The notes: a model not told the origin generated them from the letters alone. DNA of 64,000 nucleotides from Neodontobutis hainanensis (GCA_024349245.1 JALDNG010000077.1:248001-312000), one strand, 5' to 3'; shown: positions 47,259 to 61,370, counted from the stretch's first letter. Made by a program: numbers and translations.

Positions 47259-49592
47259 TCTATAAGTAAAGCAGCCATTGCCACACCCAAGATATGCTAA
47301 AACTATATTCTTCTCCTTTCTGCTGAGTTATGAAGATCTATTCTCCTGTTCTTGCTGATATAATAAAGGTAACCTGACAACTTATCTCTTTAAAAGGTTT
47401 TTGTCAGCGATTGCTCTAGAGAGGGATTTGAAGTGCAGCAAGCCTTCCAAACCAGCAAGTGTGCCCTAGGCATATCTATCATCTCAACACTGGCCAACCT
47501 GGTTTACCTGAAGGCTACACGTCCAGCTCTGGTACATCTAGACACGAGGCTGACCAAACATAACGTGAATAATAAGCTCTATGAAATAAAAAAGGAATAG
47601 TGTATATGCCAGTGTTTTCACACATTAAACAGATTTTGGCGCACCGCCATAGTCTCCAAAGGACTAAATATAAAATAACATTTGAGTGTTGAATTTTGTG
47701 ACAATAAGTTATATGTTATGTTCATGATGCATTGTGCACCCTTTCTTTTATATCTATTGGCTGCTCTGTGAAGTGCTTAGTCCAAGACCCTAAAACCCCT
47801 GCTGCTGATCAGCTGAGAAGTGAGCGCTGCTGCGGAACAGTTATGAATGAAAGAAGACAGCTTCTCTTGACGCCAGCCAAGAGAACCTTTAGCAGTTATT
47901 TGCCAGAGAACATGGAAATATCCTGGCAAGAGTTGTGGCCTAGCCAATACTACAACTCTCTAGAAAACCAGAACTGTTTCATTTTTTGTTTCTCTGCAAT
48001 GACACGAGCAAATAGCGGTGGATACAAGCAGCGACAGAGAAGACATGCTAAAGGATTAGTAAAACCTCACAAAAGTGACTTTCTCTGCTACAACCTGCAA
48101 CTTTCAACCAATACATCTCCATATGAACCTGCTGTTTAATGATACCAGACTCTGAGCGTACGTCTATTTGAGCAATTATGTGCGAACATCTATTTCTTTA
48201 GTAATCTTGTTGAACTAAGCTAAAGTGGCACTATGCGTGTTTAATCAGGATTATCACATTAAACCCAAAAGTATGCTTTCTGCAAGACGTTGTCTGCTCA
48301 GCAATGAAACAATCTTCAGACAACTATTTGAGTTTGCTTTTGCCTAGATGGTGATTAAGAACAGGACAAGATGAAAGTTGAATACATGTGCTGAATACAT
48401 CAAATTAATAGTGGTAGACTCCTTTTCCAACTCACTATTAATTAAGTGGTTTTGCAAAGAGATTTTATGATTGAAAACAACAAGCCACATAGCTCAAAGC
48501 ACTGCCTGCAGATCTCAGGTTTTAATTAGATACCATACCTCATGATGCAACATGACTCAACAATTTATGTCACTTTGTTTTGTTTTTTATTAGTATTGTC
48601 ATAAAAAAAAGATTTTTCATGTGGCATGAGCCTTTCTAATTCATTATGGGTAGAAAGGGCATTTGATTTTATGAAGTTTATAAAACAGCATTACATAATG
48701 AAATGTGTGTGAGAGGGAGAGGTTTGACAAGGTGACAATGCTTAATCATTAAGCAAACAATGTTTCAATTCATTTATGTGAAAACTGGCAAACACTGAAT
48801 GTGACTGAATGTGTTTCTCAGAGTATGTGCATGTGTTACCACCTGTCCTGAGATATAAATGAACTTACTGCTCCACACAAAGTGCTGTTAAAAGTGTGTA
48901 CGGCACACGTCTATAAAAGGCAGCCTGCCTGTGTGCTCCTTTTGGAACTCAGCAACAAAGGGCCAGTCAGCTAGAGGGCTGAGCACACACTCAATAAGTT
49001 GCATCCAGTAACTGCTATTTCTATTTCATATGTGCTGTGCCCTCAAAGGGGTTGGCTATTGGTAAACACCTAGCTGAAGGCCTCAGGGATATCATATACT
49101 TGCAGCAGCCACCGACTCTGATTGGTGCAAAAAAACAAAGCAGTACCTGCATGGACACCTCTGTCAAGAGTTACCCTTTTCAACCTCAAAATAAAATCAT
49201 GTCAAAAATCTATAGCACCTTTCCTAAAATGCTTCCTTAATGCAACATTAAGCAATGCGAAAGAAGATACTCACATTGAGCTTGAGACACCTGTCCCAAA
49301 AGCACTAAGGTGCAGCACTATGTAGGCTTTACACTACATGCAGAAACATCGAGTTCTGGGAGTTGTGCGTCACTTCAGCATTGGGACTGTAAATGAGGCC
49401 AGTGCTTGATAAGAGGAGCCAACAGCTCAGCTATGACGGGCTGGAGATGTGTCCACAGCAGCCAGTGGGACACAAAACAATGGCTGCATGACACACCAGC
49501 GCCATAGCTCGCTCACTTGAGGATGTACAGGCCCAGTCAGAGGTGCCTGTAATCCACTTTAGCTTCACACAGCCCGGGACACGTGAGGAATA
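47259..49592. other. Non-coding stretch
   Basis: No gene is supported. At 47612-47700 'cagtgttttcacacattaaa' followed by 'ttggcgcaccgcca' resembles the end of a fish hAT repeat but is short and diverged. The frame at 47732-48139 (135 codons) has no recognisable domain or flanking splice logic. The rest is AT-rich unique sequence. Confidence 0.4.
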
Positions 49593-50190
49593 CCAGTGGC
49601 AAGAAAAAGTATGTGAACCTTATGGAATTTCATGGTTTTCTGAATAAATTTGTCTTAAAATGGGATCTTATCTTCATTTAAGTCAAGGGTATTGGCAAAC
49701 ATAATGTGTTTAAAAATTATTACACAAAAAAATTCTGATCTTTCATATCTTTATTAAACACACTCATTCAACATTGTAAAGTTAAAAAAGCAGTGGAGTA
49801 AGTGAACCTTTTATTTCACTTAATAATGAATAGGAATTTATAACTAGTTCACGACCCCCTTGGCAACAATATCCTTAACCAGGCGTTTCCTGTAGCTGTA
49901 GATCCGACCTGCACATCGTTGAGGAGGAATTTTAGCCTAGTCTTCCTGCAGAATGGCTTTAGCTCTGTCGTATTCTTTGGATGTCTCATGTGTGTGGCCC
50001 TCTTCAAGCCAATCCATAGCATCTTTGTTGGTCTGGGCTCTGAGGCTCTCTTGGTCACTCCAAAAAGCAGATTTAGATTTTCTGAAGCCATTCTGTTGTG
50101 GACTTGCTTCAGAGTTTTGGGTTGTTGTCCTGTTGCATCACCCACCTTTATCCAGAAGTTATCTCTTCTCATTTCCACCAACATTACCCA
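49593..50190 (-). mobile_element. Tc1-like DNA transposon relic (C-terminal half)
   Basis: The left end follows a TA target (49591-49592) and reads CCAGTGGCAAGAAAAAGTAT and on to 'gtgaacc', the terminal repeat of a widespread fish/amphibian Tc1 family; an inner repeat of that motif lies at about 49788-49812. On the minus strand 'MLWIGLKRATHMRHPKN' and 'ELKPFC' correspond to the transposase C-terminus after the DLNPIE block, which is itself decayed to E-P-R-P-T-K. Farther along, 'DATGQQPKTLKQVHNRMAS' corresponds to the D-N-D-P-K-H-T region with catalytic residues lost. Recognisable sequence ends near 50190, so the N-terminal half and right TIR are missing. Confidence 0.75.
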
Positions 50191-52574
50191 GAGATTAATG
50201 GATAAATTGCTGCTTGTGCTTGGTGCGTGGTTACAGAGATTTCCTTATTTCTTCAGATTGAGGCAAGATTGTCCGAAAATGGAGCAAGATATTAAGACCA
50301 CATACTGTGCTCAAAGGAACTCCATTTAGCTGTAACTGTCACTCCACACCAAGTGCACTACGAGCAGTCACTCTAGCCTCACTGGTGACAGCTCCTCACC
50401 GCTCATAGCCTGTCCAGTCAGGCCGCGGAATAAAGAAAAAAACACCCTGGAAGCTAGCACAACAAACCTTGTAGCATATTAGCAAACATCATAACTAGCA
50501 ACCCACTCTTCAAACAAGAAGAGCTTCTGTGGAAACTGAAGGGAATCTAGCTTACACACTTTGAGAGTGTTCCTGCCGCTCGTCTGAGAGCAAGATGGTT
50601 CATTCTTTATTATTCTTGATTTTAATGGCGACAAGGTGGAGAGTCTGGAGTAGCACACAAAATTTAACCAAACAATTTATTATTAGATAAAGAAAGTAAC
50701 AGCTCTTTTTCATGCAAGTGTGGTCAAGGCAAAGGTTAGATTCTTAGATCTCATTCCTCAGGGCAGCAAAGTAATACAAAAGCATATACAATATTGCATC
50801 AATCGCAATAAAATTACTGTGATATCATTTCAGCACAAACTGGAAAAACTGTTCATTATTAAAAACTACAATCGATGGAAAACCCTAAGCTCTGCATTTT
50901 TTTGCCGGTCCTGACTTTAAATCCGGTTAATGTCAAGACTTGGCAACAATGAACATTTATTACATTTCTGATTAAATCAATTATTGTGGTTCTGCTATAA
51001 ACTCTAAACACTGCTGCTCTGAAAACTGTCCTCATTATAGTACACTGGTTCAATAGCATTGCCCTTTGCAGCTATGGCACTTTATACTGCTTCATACACT
51101 CTTCTACTTATGCAAAGTGTGTATTTTGTATACTTCTTTAGTAAAGCTATATACGATATATTGGCCACGGAGCTATTCGATCAGCTTAACTTTGAATTAT
51201 TAACTCTATCGTCCAAAGATGTTCATTTGGTCTTCCATGAACGGTAAGTTTTTTTTTATTTTTTATAATCAGCCCAAATTTTTGAATTGTTTACCTTGAC
51301 ATGTTTTGACTGCTAAACTTCCTGCACTCTTCCTCAGAAGACTCTTGTGATGTTACTGTGACGTGTCTTGTCAGCTAATTTATACAGGTTTTGTGAACCA
51401 TCAAATGATTTTGGGACACAGCCAGGATTATAACAACAGAGGAGAACAAACACTGCAGGTGGATTAAGGACGATGAACCAGGACGAGGGGGCGTATGTGC
51501 TGTCTCACACCTGGGACACTGTCCATTGTAGGACGACTCTCTTACTGTGGTCTGGGATTGCAGACTTCAGGTTTCACACTCAGTTTGATGTTATTTTTTC
51601 CAGGTGTTAAATGATATTCCTGTTTCTACGATGTAGGACTCTCCAGACCCGCGGTGCTCTTCACAGCACAGACCTTTCCAGTTCTCAATGTATCCACGAG
51701 GCTAACCAGTAGCTACATAACACAATATCAAATATCCAGTCGTAGGCCATTTCATTTTTCAATTTTAGTTTAACTTAATTTGAATGTTTTACTATTTTCA
51801 TTTTTAAAACAAAAATAATGATCAAATAAGGATAATTTCTGGATTTTCAGTTTTCTTTTTTCTGATTGGGAAATTTTGTTTTTCTCACATCAAGGCAACA
51901 ATCCATTGGCTGCCACGTAAACTTTGGACCCTTTGGACTATGCATTGTAGAGAAGAATGCAAATGTCTAATACTAATATAAAACAAATGTCCTACTCACA
52001 TTTCCTGACACAGTGTCAACAGAAAAGTCACTGCTGCTCTGTTGTCGGCAGATGCTGACAGATGTCACTCACTGCAGCACTGCATTTAGGTGCAAAGTGA
52101 CAGAAGAGTGACATGTGAACATTGAAAAAGGTAAGAAAATTTAAAAGGGGAACGTATTTGGCCCACGTACTGATAATTCAATTATGAAAAAGACAAAAGT
52201 TAATTCAACTTCATTAATCCCCATGGGAAAATTCAACTGTTAGCGTTAGCTGTTAGCGTTAGGAAATTAACTGGTAGCAGCAGAACAACAACATATTTCC
52301 GAGCTGTCAGGTGGATTTTTTAAGTCAATATGTGATAACACTTGGTATACTTAGCTAAGAATACACATCAGATTGTCTCAACTTCGCTTTTCTGCTGATA
52401 ATCTTTAACTAGACACTTGTATTCCACCACTTATATCCACAACACAAAGAAAGTAATACTGCTGTACAGTATGGGGTTGATGAAATGTTGTGCCATGCTC
52501 AGCATTGTGCTTCCCAGTTCAGCTACTACAGTAAACACAGCAGCATATGGCATGCTGAAGGTCATTGGCAGCCT
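50191..52574. other. Non-coding stretch
   Basis: No gene is supported. A 45-codon frame at 51473-51610 (start MNQDEGAYVLSHTWDTVHC) looks less random in its first half but is unrecognised. A small tandem duplication of AGCTGTTAGCGTT occurs near 52237-52262. Confidence 0.4.

Positions 52575-52662
<88 letters not shown>
52575..52662. repeat. (GT)n microsatellite
   Basis: About 44 uninterrupted GT dinucleotides. Open frames reading V-C or H-T repeats through it on both strands are artefacts. The tract should be highly length-polymorphic and can form Z-DNA. Confidence 0.97.
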
Positions 52663-52664
<2 letters not shown>

Positions 52665-55600
52665 ATAATTGAACGTAAGGAGCTATATGAATACTGATAT
52701 ACCATGGGGAGTAACAGATGTGATGCTTCAATCCAAAGAGGCAATATTAAGTTGAGAGTGAAAATGTGTGAATTGGCAAGCAGGGCCAGTCATGTCCCAC
52801 CGACAATTAGACTTGATTGCTTATCTTTTGTGTTTTTTCTCCCTCCCGTCTCTACATAAATCTTTTATTTTGTTTTCACATATAGAATAGTCTCTTGCTG
52901 GAATATTATCTTTCCAGCTGTCTCTCCACGCCTATCTCAACCCATAATATTGCAGAACACACATTGGACCAGGTATTTTTTCATTCTGAAGCTCAATGTC
53001 ACATTGTCCACAAGTGCCTTTAGATCTAACGGTTTACAAAACTCCCTGAGAGACACCTCAGAAACATGAACTAACAAGAGCTGTATCTGGCCATACAATA
53101 CGTAGATGGATATCTTTCATCTACTTTCTGTTCATGTGAGCTCTGAGCTATTCCATAAAGCAGATATCATGCAGAGATAAGAGTTAGTGTTCACTAATGA
53201 ATGCTTTGATGTAAATGCAAGACAGCATTACTAGATCAAACTGAAATGAAACACAATTTTTAATATTTTATGAATAATACGTGTCAGCATCATAGAGATT
53301 CCAGCTTATCGAACGATGTTAGCAATAGACTATTAACTTGAATCTCGGCAAAGATTTCAACAGAAGATGCGTATTACTGTTGGCAAGGCTACATAACTAG
53401 TTTAGCAGAAGTGTGATATAAGCATGTGCATAATTATACATAAAACTGATAAAAGAACATGTAGGCAGAGATTAGTGAGGATAAGAAGATTGTTTTTGTG
53501 CATTTGCGTATTCAGCACAAATCCCTATGGAAAGGATTTGCTCTTTGTGTCCTGCTGAATCTGCATTGGCGTCGACAGCCCATCCAATCAGACAACCTCG
53601 TGCACACTTACAGTGACATCACCTCTTCGATATCTGCCAGCGGGAACAGCAGATATCATTCACAAGCCCATCAGTAACCAAACTCCTCCACTCACATTGT
53701 GTTTGGTCTTTAATAAATCAGGACGCCAACGCCCACATATTCCAGTGGCCTTCAGAAAGGGAATTCATCACGGCGGGGGAGGTTACACATATACTGGTGA
53801 TTTATTGGCATGATATACTAGACATAGCAAAATAAAATATGTTCCACAGGACATAAGCCATCTATCTTGGAACTGTCACAAACCAATCTTAACAGCAAGG
53901 ACAGGAAGAGATTGAAAAAGGGAAATAGGGTAGCAAGTTGACCAAGTAAGCAAAGCAGTGGCCTTACTAAACTTGAAATTGCATGCCCATGTTTCTGAAA
54001 TAGATGCAAGCTTCCATTTCCATTGACTTTACCCCACAAAACGAATGCTGCCTGCACAATGGGACTGGAGTAACCAAAGAATTTATATTTCTGAAAAAAA
54101 AAATGTTCAAGAAACTCAAGTCCAAGAAATTGGTATGATAGCTAGATTAGACTTTAAAAGCATAGAGCAACAACAGATTACATTTTACCTAATGTTGACA
54201 GGATGTGTATTGGCTTTTGCACCTGTAGGAATTTAATAGCCCCAGTAAAGGGAGATGTTACACAGCTGTAGGTCTGCTCCAGTATGATCAAAATGAAGCT
54301 TATAATTAGTTAAAATGTTTAGTTTTTTATTTTAACACAATGACTAGCTGATGGCAAAGTAATTATTTGCATTTTGATAAATTTTGTTTTTTTATAGAGC
54401 ATGTTGGAGCAATAGACGCCCTGACCTGTTGCAAATTAGCACATAACCATTTTGTGTCGGTTATCTTGTCATCATCACAGAGATTAATAGTCTTACTCTA
54501 TGCTGTATAAATACTTTGATATTTTTTTTTTTCTCTTGTGCCCTGGAACTCGATCCAACATTATTTCTCTCACAGACTGCTTAGTTAGGAGCACAAGATG
54601 GAGAAGAAGAGGGAAAGTGTCCCGTGCTGTGTTATGCCACATTATATATTGACCTCATTCAGTTTAGTAGCCACAGGTTTATGGCAATACAAAACACTCA
54701 TATCTTCAAAGCACAGTCTGCAATGGCTATAGCAGGTCAGTGCAATCATATGAGCAGATGGACATTTTTCAAGCGGAAAATCTATTAACCTCTACATTTC
54801 AACTGGTATGTCGAAGGTTTAATTGCCTTCAAAAGCATATGTACAACCTTCACGCAGACTTAAGCATGTGTGTACAAAAGGGTGGCCATAGTGCCATAGA
54901 AATCAGCAATAGTTTTTTTAAACACAAAAAACACCTTTCTTTCTTTAATGGGTATGTTCAGTGCTGCAGTGTAACCCCCAATTTTCAACAACTCCGGCAC
55001 ACAAAATCCTTTCTATTTTACTCAGTCTGACAATTTACACAGGTAACAAGTTGACCCAGGAACAACTCTGCGCAATTCCGATCAGGGTAATTTAAAGTTC
55101 TATTTTTTGAATGGATCAGCCGCAATCTACCAAAATACAGTGGGGAAACACAGGAAATACTCAAAGTGTCAAACTAAACTTCCACAAAATAAAAGGTCAC
55201 TGAAAACCGCAGTGATGTAAATATTGTGGCTCGCATCCAGGACTTTAGTGAATGTTGCACCATAGATGACAAAATGTAAATTCCTGAGGTGCAGAAATTG
55301 TATTTAATTTACAACTCCAAACACCCGAGCACAGTGTAAAGAAGAGGAAGGAATGGGGCTCAATAATAAACTTTGGGTTCAGATGGTGAGTAATTAACCA
55401 TAATACATATGTATCAGCATGTCTCAGTAACAACAAACATAATCTGGGATTAATGAGTTGACCAAGCAATATCCACAAAAATATACATATCTGCTAAACA
55501 GAAGGTGAAGATGTGTGTCAATTTGCACAGAAACACCATACTGCAACAGAAAAACACTTTTAATATTAATATTTTAAAATTAAATTCAAATTAAAAACAA

Positions 55601-58600
55601 CTTTATTAATGTATTAAGTTAGGTCTCTTACAGACAAAATAGTTTATTCAGACTTCATCTGCCATAGACTGGTTGTATAGACTTATGGCCGTTATCACTA
55701 TAGAGTACAGCAACATGCTACAATATGGACAAAATAATCATATATCTTTAGGGAATATTACAATAGGAATTGTATTTATGAATTTTGTAATTGTTTTTGC
55801 TTTTTTAAACATGCTACATTCTAAATGAATTCAGTAAACAAGACCTGCATAACAAAACATTTCTTCAACTTTATGTACATTTAAACAACACAGCATTTGC
55901 AGGTAAAATAACTTTACCAGCAGATTACAAAATAAACCATCCAAAAGCCAGAATACGGTTGCAAACAAAATCTTTGATTCTGATTAAAATCTAAATAAAT
56001 AAACCATATGAGATTTTGTAAGTGCATGGGCTCAAATTGCAATTGCTTTGCGATTGCAATTACTTGCACAGCCTTACTCCAATACATAATTTTCATTTTA
56101 TCAATCGAAAAAAAGAACTCACAAGAGGTCTGACAATAGATCTGAAACAATGGCAGACCATTTAAATAGATGATGGTTAGGTCATGCTCATATTGTAAAT
56201 GGTATTAATGCATTTAGGTCGTTTGGGCCAGATGAACTTTGTTATTGCTTGGGTTCTCAGCCCAATGCTCTGCTAACTTGATCAGCATCAATAAAATCAT
56301 GCCTGAGGGTAGAGTCAGCAGGACAATCTCTTACTCACAGTTTGACTTTTATAATCAGTAGGCCAGAAAATGTAGACCTGAACATTTGTTGACAGCACAG
56401 TAGGAGTGCAGACCAAAGGTACACAACAGTTGGCATCAGTTGACATCTGAGAGAGAGACAAGCTGCTGACAGAGATTATCTCCACTGGAGCTCCAGCACA
56501 GTAGGAGCTGTCCACTGCAGCTGTGAGGCTCCTGAGGGAACAGGGACTCCAGGGCCTGTGGAAAGGCTTCAGACACAGTGGAAATTAAGGCAAAAACCGA
56601 GTGCTTACTCACTTAGCGCATGATATCAGAAAGAACGACTGAGAATACAAGGGGAAGTCGTCCATCAAAAGGACAGGTGAAATGATATGCAGGAAATCAG
56701 CAATGATGACTCAAACCTCAGGGGGCTGAGTCACCTGCAGGAGGCCACGGTCAGGCCAATTTAATAAGAAATGCCCTGCCAGATGAAAAACAATAACAGC
56801 AACTTTGACCAGAGGAAAAAAAATATGGTGACTACAGGGACAACCTACCATTTTAAGGGTTAAGGCTTTTCCAAAACTCTGGGACATATGACGCAGCCAT
56901 GAATTTAGATAAAGGCAATACATCCTATAGTTTTGTTTTATTTCACAAACATCTTTAGTTTTCCATTCAGTGTTTAAAATAAGTGTGTGCTTATCTTTTT
57001 TTTTGTCTTGCCATCACTTTTCAGATTTGTACCAAAAGTGTTTTTTTCTATAATTATGTATTCATATTTTACATGTCAGAAATTTCACATTGTGGTTCTA
57101 TACTTAAGAATGTCACAAGAACAACAAAGAAGCCATTGCTCCAAATACGTATACTTTACAGACAGAAAAACTGATTTATAAGATTTATAAGGGTATTTGT
57201 TTGATATGTAAAAACGTAATTACTACAAAAGTAAAACATGCTAGTATGTATGATCAAAATATATTTTTGGACTTCTGATCAAAAACAGTAGTTCATTTTA
57301 GCAAGTTCTGTTTTCCTTCGAAAAAGGTACACAAGTGATGCATCACTGTAAATGCTGACCCCAACCCATTTCAAGACTTGGAAAAAAGCAACCAAACACA
57401 TTTTGGTCAGTGGGATGTGCTGACCATACACACACACAAAAAAAGTTATCCAAACAGCGAGACTTTGACGTTGACCAAACTCAGCAAATTAAACATTCTG
57501 TTACAGAGCTTCCTTTGAGCTCACACAGTAAATCCTTCATTGCTTCTAAATAACTTTTTTTCTGTTTATACAGTGGTCTCTACACACAGGGGGTCTGTCA
57601 GTAGTGTATGTTTACAGCAATCAGCCTAGGAATTGCAACATATGATGCCCCTCAAAGCACAGGTAGTAAATGGAAAATTACAAATACACCCTAACACTGC
57701 GTATTCAAATATTTGGAAAACAAAGCTAAACTTAATATTTTGTGATATTTAATTTAGTAGATGTAGTAATAGAATAGAAAAGACCAGAAGAATACAAGCT
57801 TTTGATCCCTCAGTTGTGTGTATTAGCAGCAGATTTCACTTTGGTTTTATCACCTCGGCCTATTCTCCCAGATTGTTTTCTCCTTCCACTTTGCTGCACC
57901 ATGCCGGCCAACTCTGATGTACTGTGCTTCATCCCCACTGTAATCCATCACAGCCTCTGTTGTGCTATTTCCAATTGTTTATCCTAGCATGGCTGGAGAG
58001 AGAAAAATGCCAGAATAACAGCAAAATCTCAGCATCACTTTGTCTCCTGAGAGGTCACTGTGCTGTGAGGACTATGGTCACAGTAATAATGCTTACAGTA
58101 TTACTGGCACTGCAAAACTCAAAAGCTTTCTGCCATCTCCACCACGCTTCTCAAAAGGTAGTAAGACAGAGGTAGAGTCAAGCCGATTCTGTCTTTTTTT
58201 TCATTGACACCAGAGTTACATTATTCTGTATCTCAATCCACCTCTGGGTCAGAAAGTTCCTTTATGATTAGGATTAGTTTGACTGCGGGCAGATTCAGAA
58301 TAAGTTAGCAGCATTGTTTTTGGTCCAGATGCCAAAAACATCTTTATAGTTACCATCATTTATGAAAATCTTGGTGATGATGATTATCAAATTCTAAAAT
58401 ATCAATGGAAAACACTAATAAACAAGCCCATTTGATTATACTGTAATATATAATTTACTGCATCACACAGTTCTTTTCACACATACTTTTAGTAGCATTT
58501 AGTTTTGGATCTGAAATCTCTCCTTTTGCCAACTCTTTCTCTGTTTGCTCTCACAATGTGTTCAGATGGGCCATCCAGATTAATTCACCAAGCACTAACG

Positions 58601-58677
58601 CAAAATTTGAATAAACCCTGCCAATGAACTTCACTAAACAGAGTTGTCTGTGAAAATAGATAAGGCTCCAAATAATA
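52663..58677. other. Long non-coding stretch
   Basis: No gene is supported. T-rich runs lie near 54520-54535. About 56440-56580 is GC-richer with short self-complementary words (GGAGCTCC) but no clear function. Frames at 53613-53813, 54740-55030 and 57802-58175 have no known domain. Confidence 0.4.
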
Positions 58678-58729
58678 CTGATTGTTCAGCTTTGTGAGCC
58701 TTCAAACCATCGTAAAGCTGAACAATCAG
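58678..58729. repeat. Perfect 16-bp inverted repeat (hairpin)
   Basis: CTGATTGTTCAGCTTT at 58678-58693 pairs exactly with AAAGCTGAACAATCAG at 58714-58729 around a 20-nt loop. Pairing does not extend outward. It could fold as a 52-nt hairpin on either strand. It lacks a U-run for a terminator (not expected in this genome) and is short for a pre-miRNA; function unknown. Confidence 0.8.
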
Positions 58730-60703
58730 AAAGATTCATCTAAGCGTTATGGGAAAGCAAACACACCCACCGTTTGTCCATAAAACTAAGAAAGAAAAAC
58801 AGCGCAAGTGGTAAATGAATTAAACAATAGTAAGTTATTCCCCCAACTCTGGTTAAGTGTTCAGACCTGGCACCGCTGCGTCTGCGCTACCAACTGCAAT
58901 GGTTTTCAGATGATACTTTATCTCGGATGTGATTAGGAACAAGCTGCTCCATCAATCAGGTGCTGGAGCTATAGAGAGCCTGGGCTGATCCAAAAACACC
59001 TCGAGGCTGCCAAGCTGCAGCTGATTTTGCTGACACTCACAATGTTCCTCCACACAATCCTTCACACTGCTTTTTAACGCAATGTGCTCCCACAGTGGTT
59101 ATCTAATGAGAGCCTCACCTGAAAGACAAGACCAGACATCAAGTACAGCACAAAGACACCCTGGATACTCAAAAAAAGAAAGCGGTCACTACAATATAAG
59201 GACTGGTTGTTGCGTTTTAAGGGTTCTGTTCAGTATTTCTTTGATATAAATTTTTATTTGGCAAAGGTTTGACATGCATAGTAACTGTATAAAGACATAC
59301 AATAAAGTACCAAAGAGCCAAACAACAAAATATGATATGTGTTTAATTTCAAACATTTCAAACACAAGCTCGATAAATGAATGTCCCTGACACTGTAACT
59401 GAATAATATCAAATTATTATGACAGAGAATTCCTCCAAACAATATGATCAAACCTGTGTTTGACATGGCAAATTCAAGGATATTAAGCTCATATGAGGTT
59501 ATTACATTACATTTCTAATCAGCAGAAGGTTCATGGACACACTTTACTCCATTTTTTTTTTTTGCCTTCATGTTGCTAGGGGATACGTGGCAACACAAAA
59601 AAACAAAATCCATCCTCAAATCCATCACACAAGAGAAAAGGTATTATGCATGGTCACTTGTGAGAAGATATCTTTCTTGACAACTGATTAAGTTGTCATC
59701 TTCAAACAGAGGCATTTACATAAGCAGTCATCTCACCACACTGTACACCATGTACAAAGGAAAGCAATCAAGGCCACTGCAGCACTTGTTGAACTGGAAA
59801 ACGTACATGAACAGACTACACAGATGCAATCACAGCCCCTCGCACCACTTATAATCAGGCAGGAAAAGGCATGCAGCCCATCAAGTGTCTGAATGAACAA
59901 TGACATCCATTGCACAGCTGTCCAGACCATTTGAATAATTGTAGAAAAGCACCATTATGCACAAATTGTAATGTAAATGTGTCTCTTACAGCAACATTTA
60001 TCTCCCAACCTGGTAATAATGAGAAAATATTTCCAAACACTTACAATAATACTTCATTGGTTTTCTAAGGTGTTCAAACGCATAAGTGTTGGTGAAAATT
60101 ACAAACACGTTTACTGCTAAACAAGGCATGAGCAGGGCTTACTGCTTCAACAAAATGTCACATCTAATGAGCTTTGGGGCAAGCGTGGAAGGAATCAGGT
60201 TTCCAACACACACCGTTCCTACATCTTCACAGGAAGAAATGTTTGAGATTAAGCTCTTTGCCTGCTCAAAAGAGACCTCTGTTCATAATTAGATTCAAAG
60301 TGCTTCAAAATGCATTCATCATTGCTGCTTTCACACAGATGAAATGTATTATGAAAATGTATCCTCGAGAACCAAATTTGATGATGGCCCTGCTTTTTAA
60401 ATGTATTTTTAGTTCCAAGTGATTCCCTAGATTTAAATAATTACTATATGCCCTGAGGGGAAAACCCACCAAGTTGGGGAGTTACTTTGTAAGGCTGCAT
60501 TTAACAAAGTTGGAATAAGTTTCTATTAATTTAAAGCATATCCTTATGCTGACCAGATGAAATTATCTTGTGTGATATCAAAGGACAATGTGTATTATTT
60601 AAAAAGCAAACACACACTTTAAGTATGCTGTCTTATGAACATCTATTATAATCTTCAGAGAGTATAACTTTAATTGTTCAAGAAATATAATTTATATGAC
60701 TTA

Positions 60704-60761
60704 TATACAAGCTTTAATGTTCACCTGTTAAGAAGAAGGTCCATTGTTGAAAGCTTGTATA
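60704..60761. repeat. Perfect 12-bp inverted repeat (hairpin)
   Basis: TATACAAGCTTT at 60704-60715 pairs exactly with AAAGCTTGTATA at 60750-60761 around a 34-nt spacer. The spacer contains no recognisable motif. Confidence 0.75.
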
Positions 60762-61370
60762 ATTTACCATTGTTTCTCTATTTCTACATAAAAAAAAGCC
60801 AAGCCTTTCTGAAAGCTCAATTAGCGAGAAACAAAACAAAAATATTTTAAGCAGTAAGCACATCTTTTGTGATCATCATTTATTTAGCTACACCCTTTGG
60901 CGCTCAAAAACACCCCTGGCAGAACTCCAGAAGTATTGGACTGCAGCGAGAAACGAAGAGGAAGGGTTAGAAAGCCAGCTAAGGATTTCAAGGAGACTGC
61001 AGGCTTTCTGGGCCTCCGAGGCGCTGCTAAATGATCTATAACCAGTTTACTAGAGCTGAGCATCTGAGCCTCACAGCAGCACACCCTTCTGAATCCTCCT
61101 CTCCCAAACCGAGATATAGCCAGCGGTACTCAGCCTCCTTTAACTCTGACTCACATTTTCACATTTCATTATGCTCCTCTTTTCCCAAAAGCCATTGTTA
61201 CAAGACATGCTGCTGAATTGTTAGCAAAACTAAGCGTACGTATCCTCATTTAAGAGGGAGTCTTTTTCAAAGCTGACAAATCTCTGTACACTCCACAATC
61301 TCTCACTCTGTTTTCAGTTGTGCTTTAATTTAGCTACTGCACCACCATCATCCTGGGGCCACTGTAAAGT

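Noticed and set aside
47612..47700. Possible hAT end ('ttggcgcaccgcca')
   Set aside because: Short, diverged match with no opposite end or target duplication located.
47732..48139. 135-codon frame
   Set aside because: No recognisable domain or exon signals; length is plausible by chance in 64 kb.
49919..50329. 136-codon plus-strand frame
   Set aside because: It is the antisense of the Tc1 transposase C-terminal relic and runs into unrelated flank.
51473..51610. 45-codon frame starting MNQDEGAYVLSH
   Set aside because: No family recognised, no splice logic, and too short to support alone.
52417..52744. Open frames with long V-C or H-T repeats
   Set aside because: Produced by translation of the (GT)n microsatellite.
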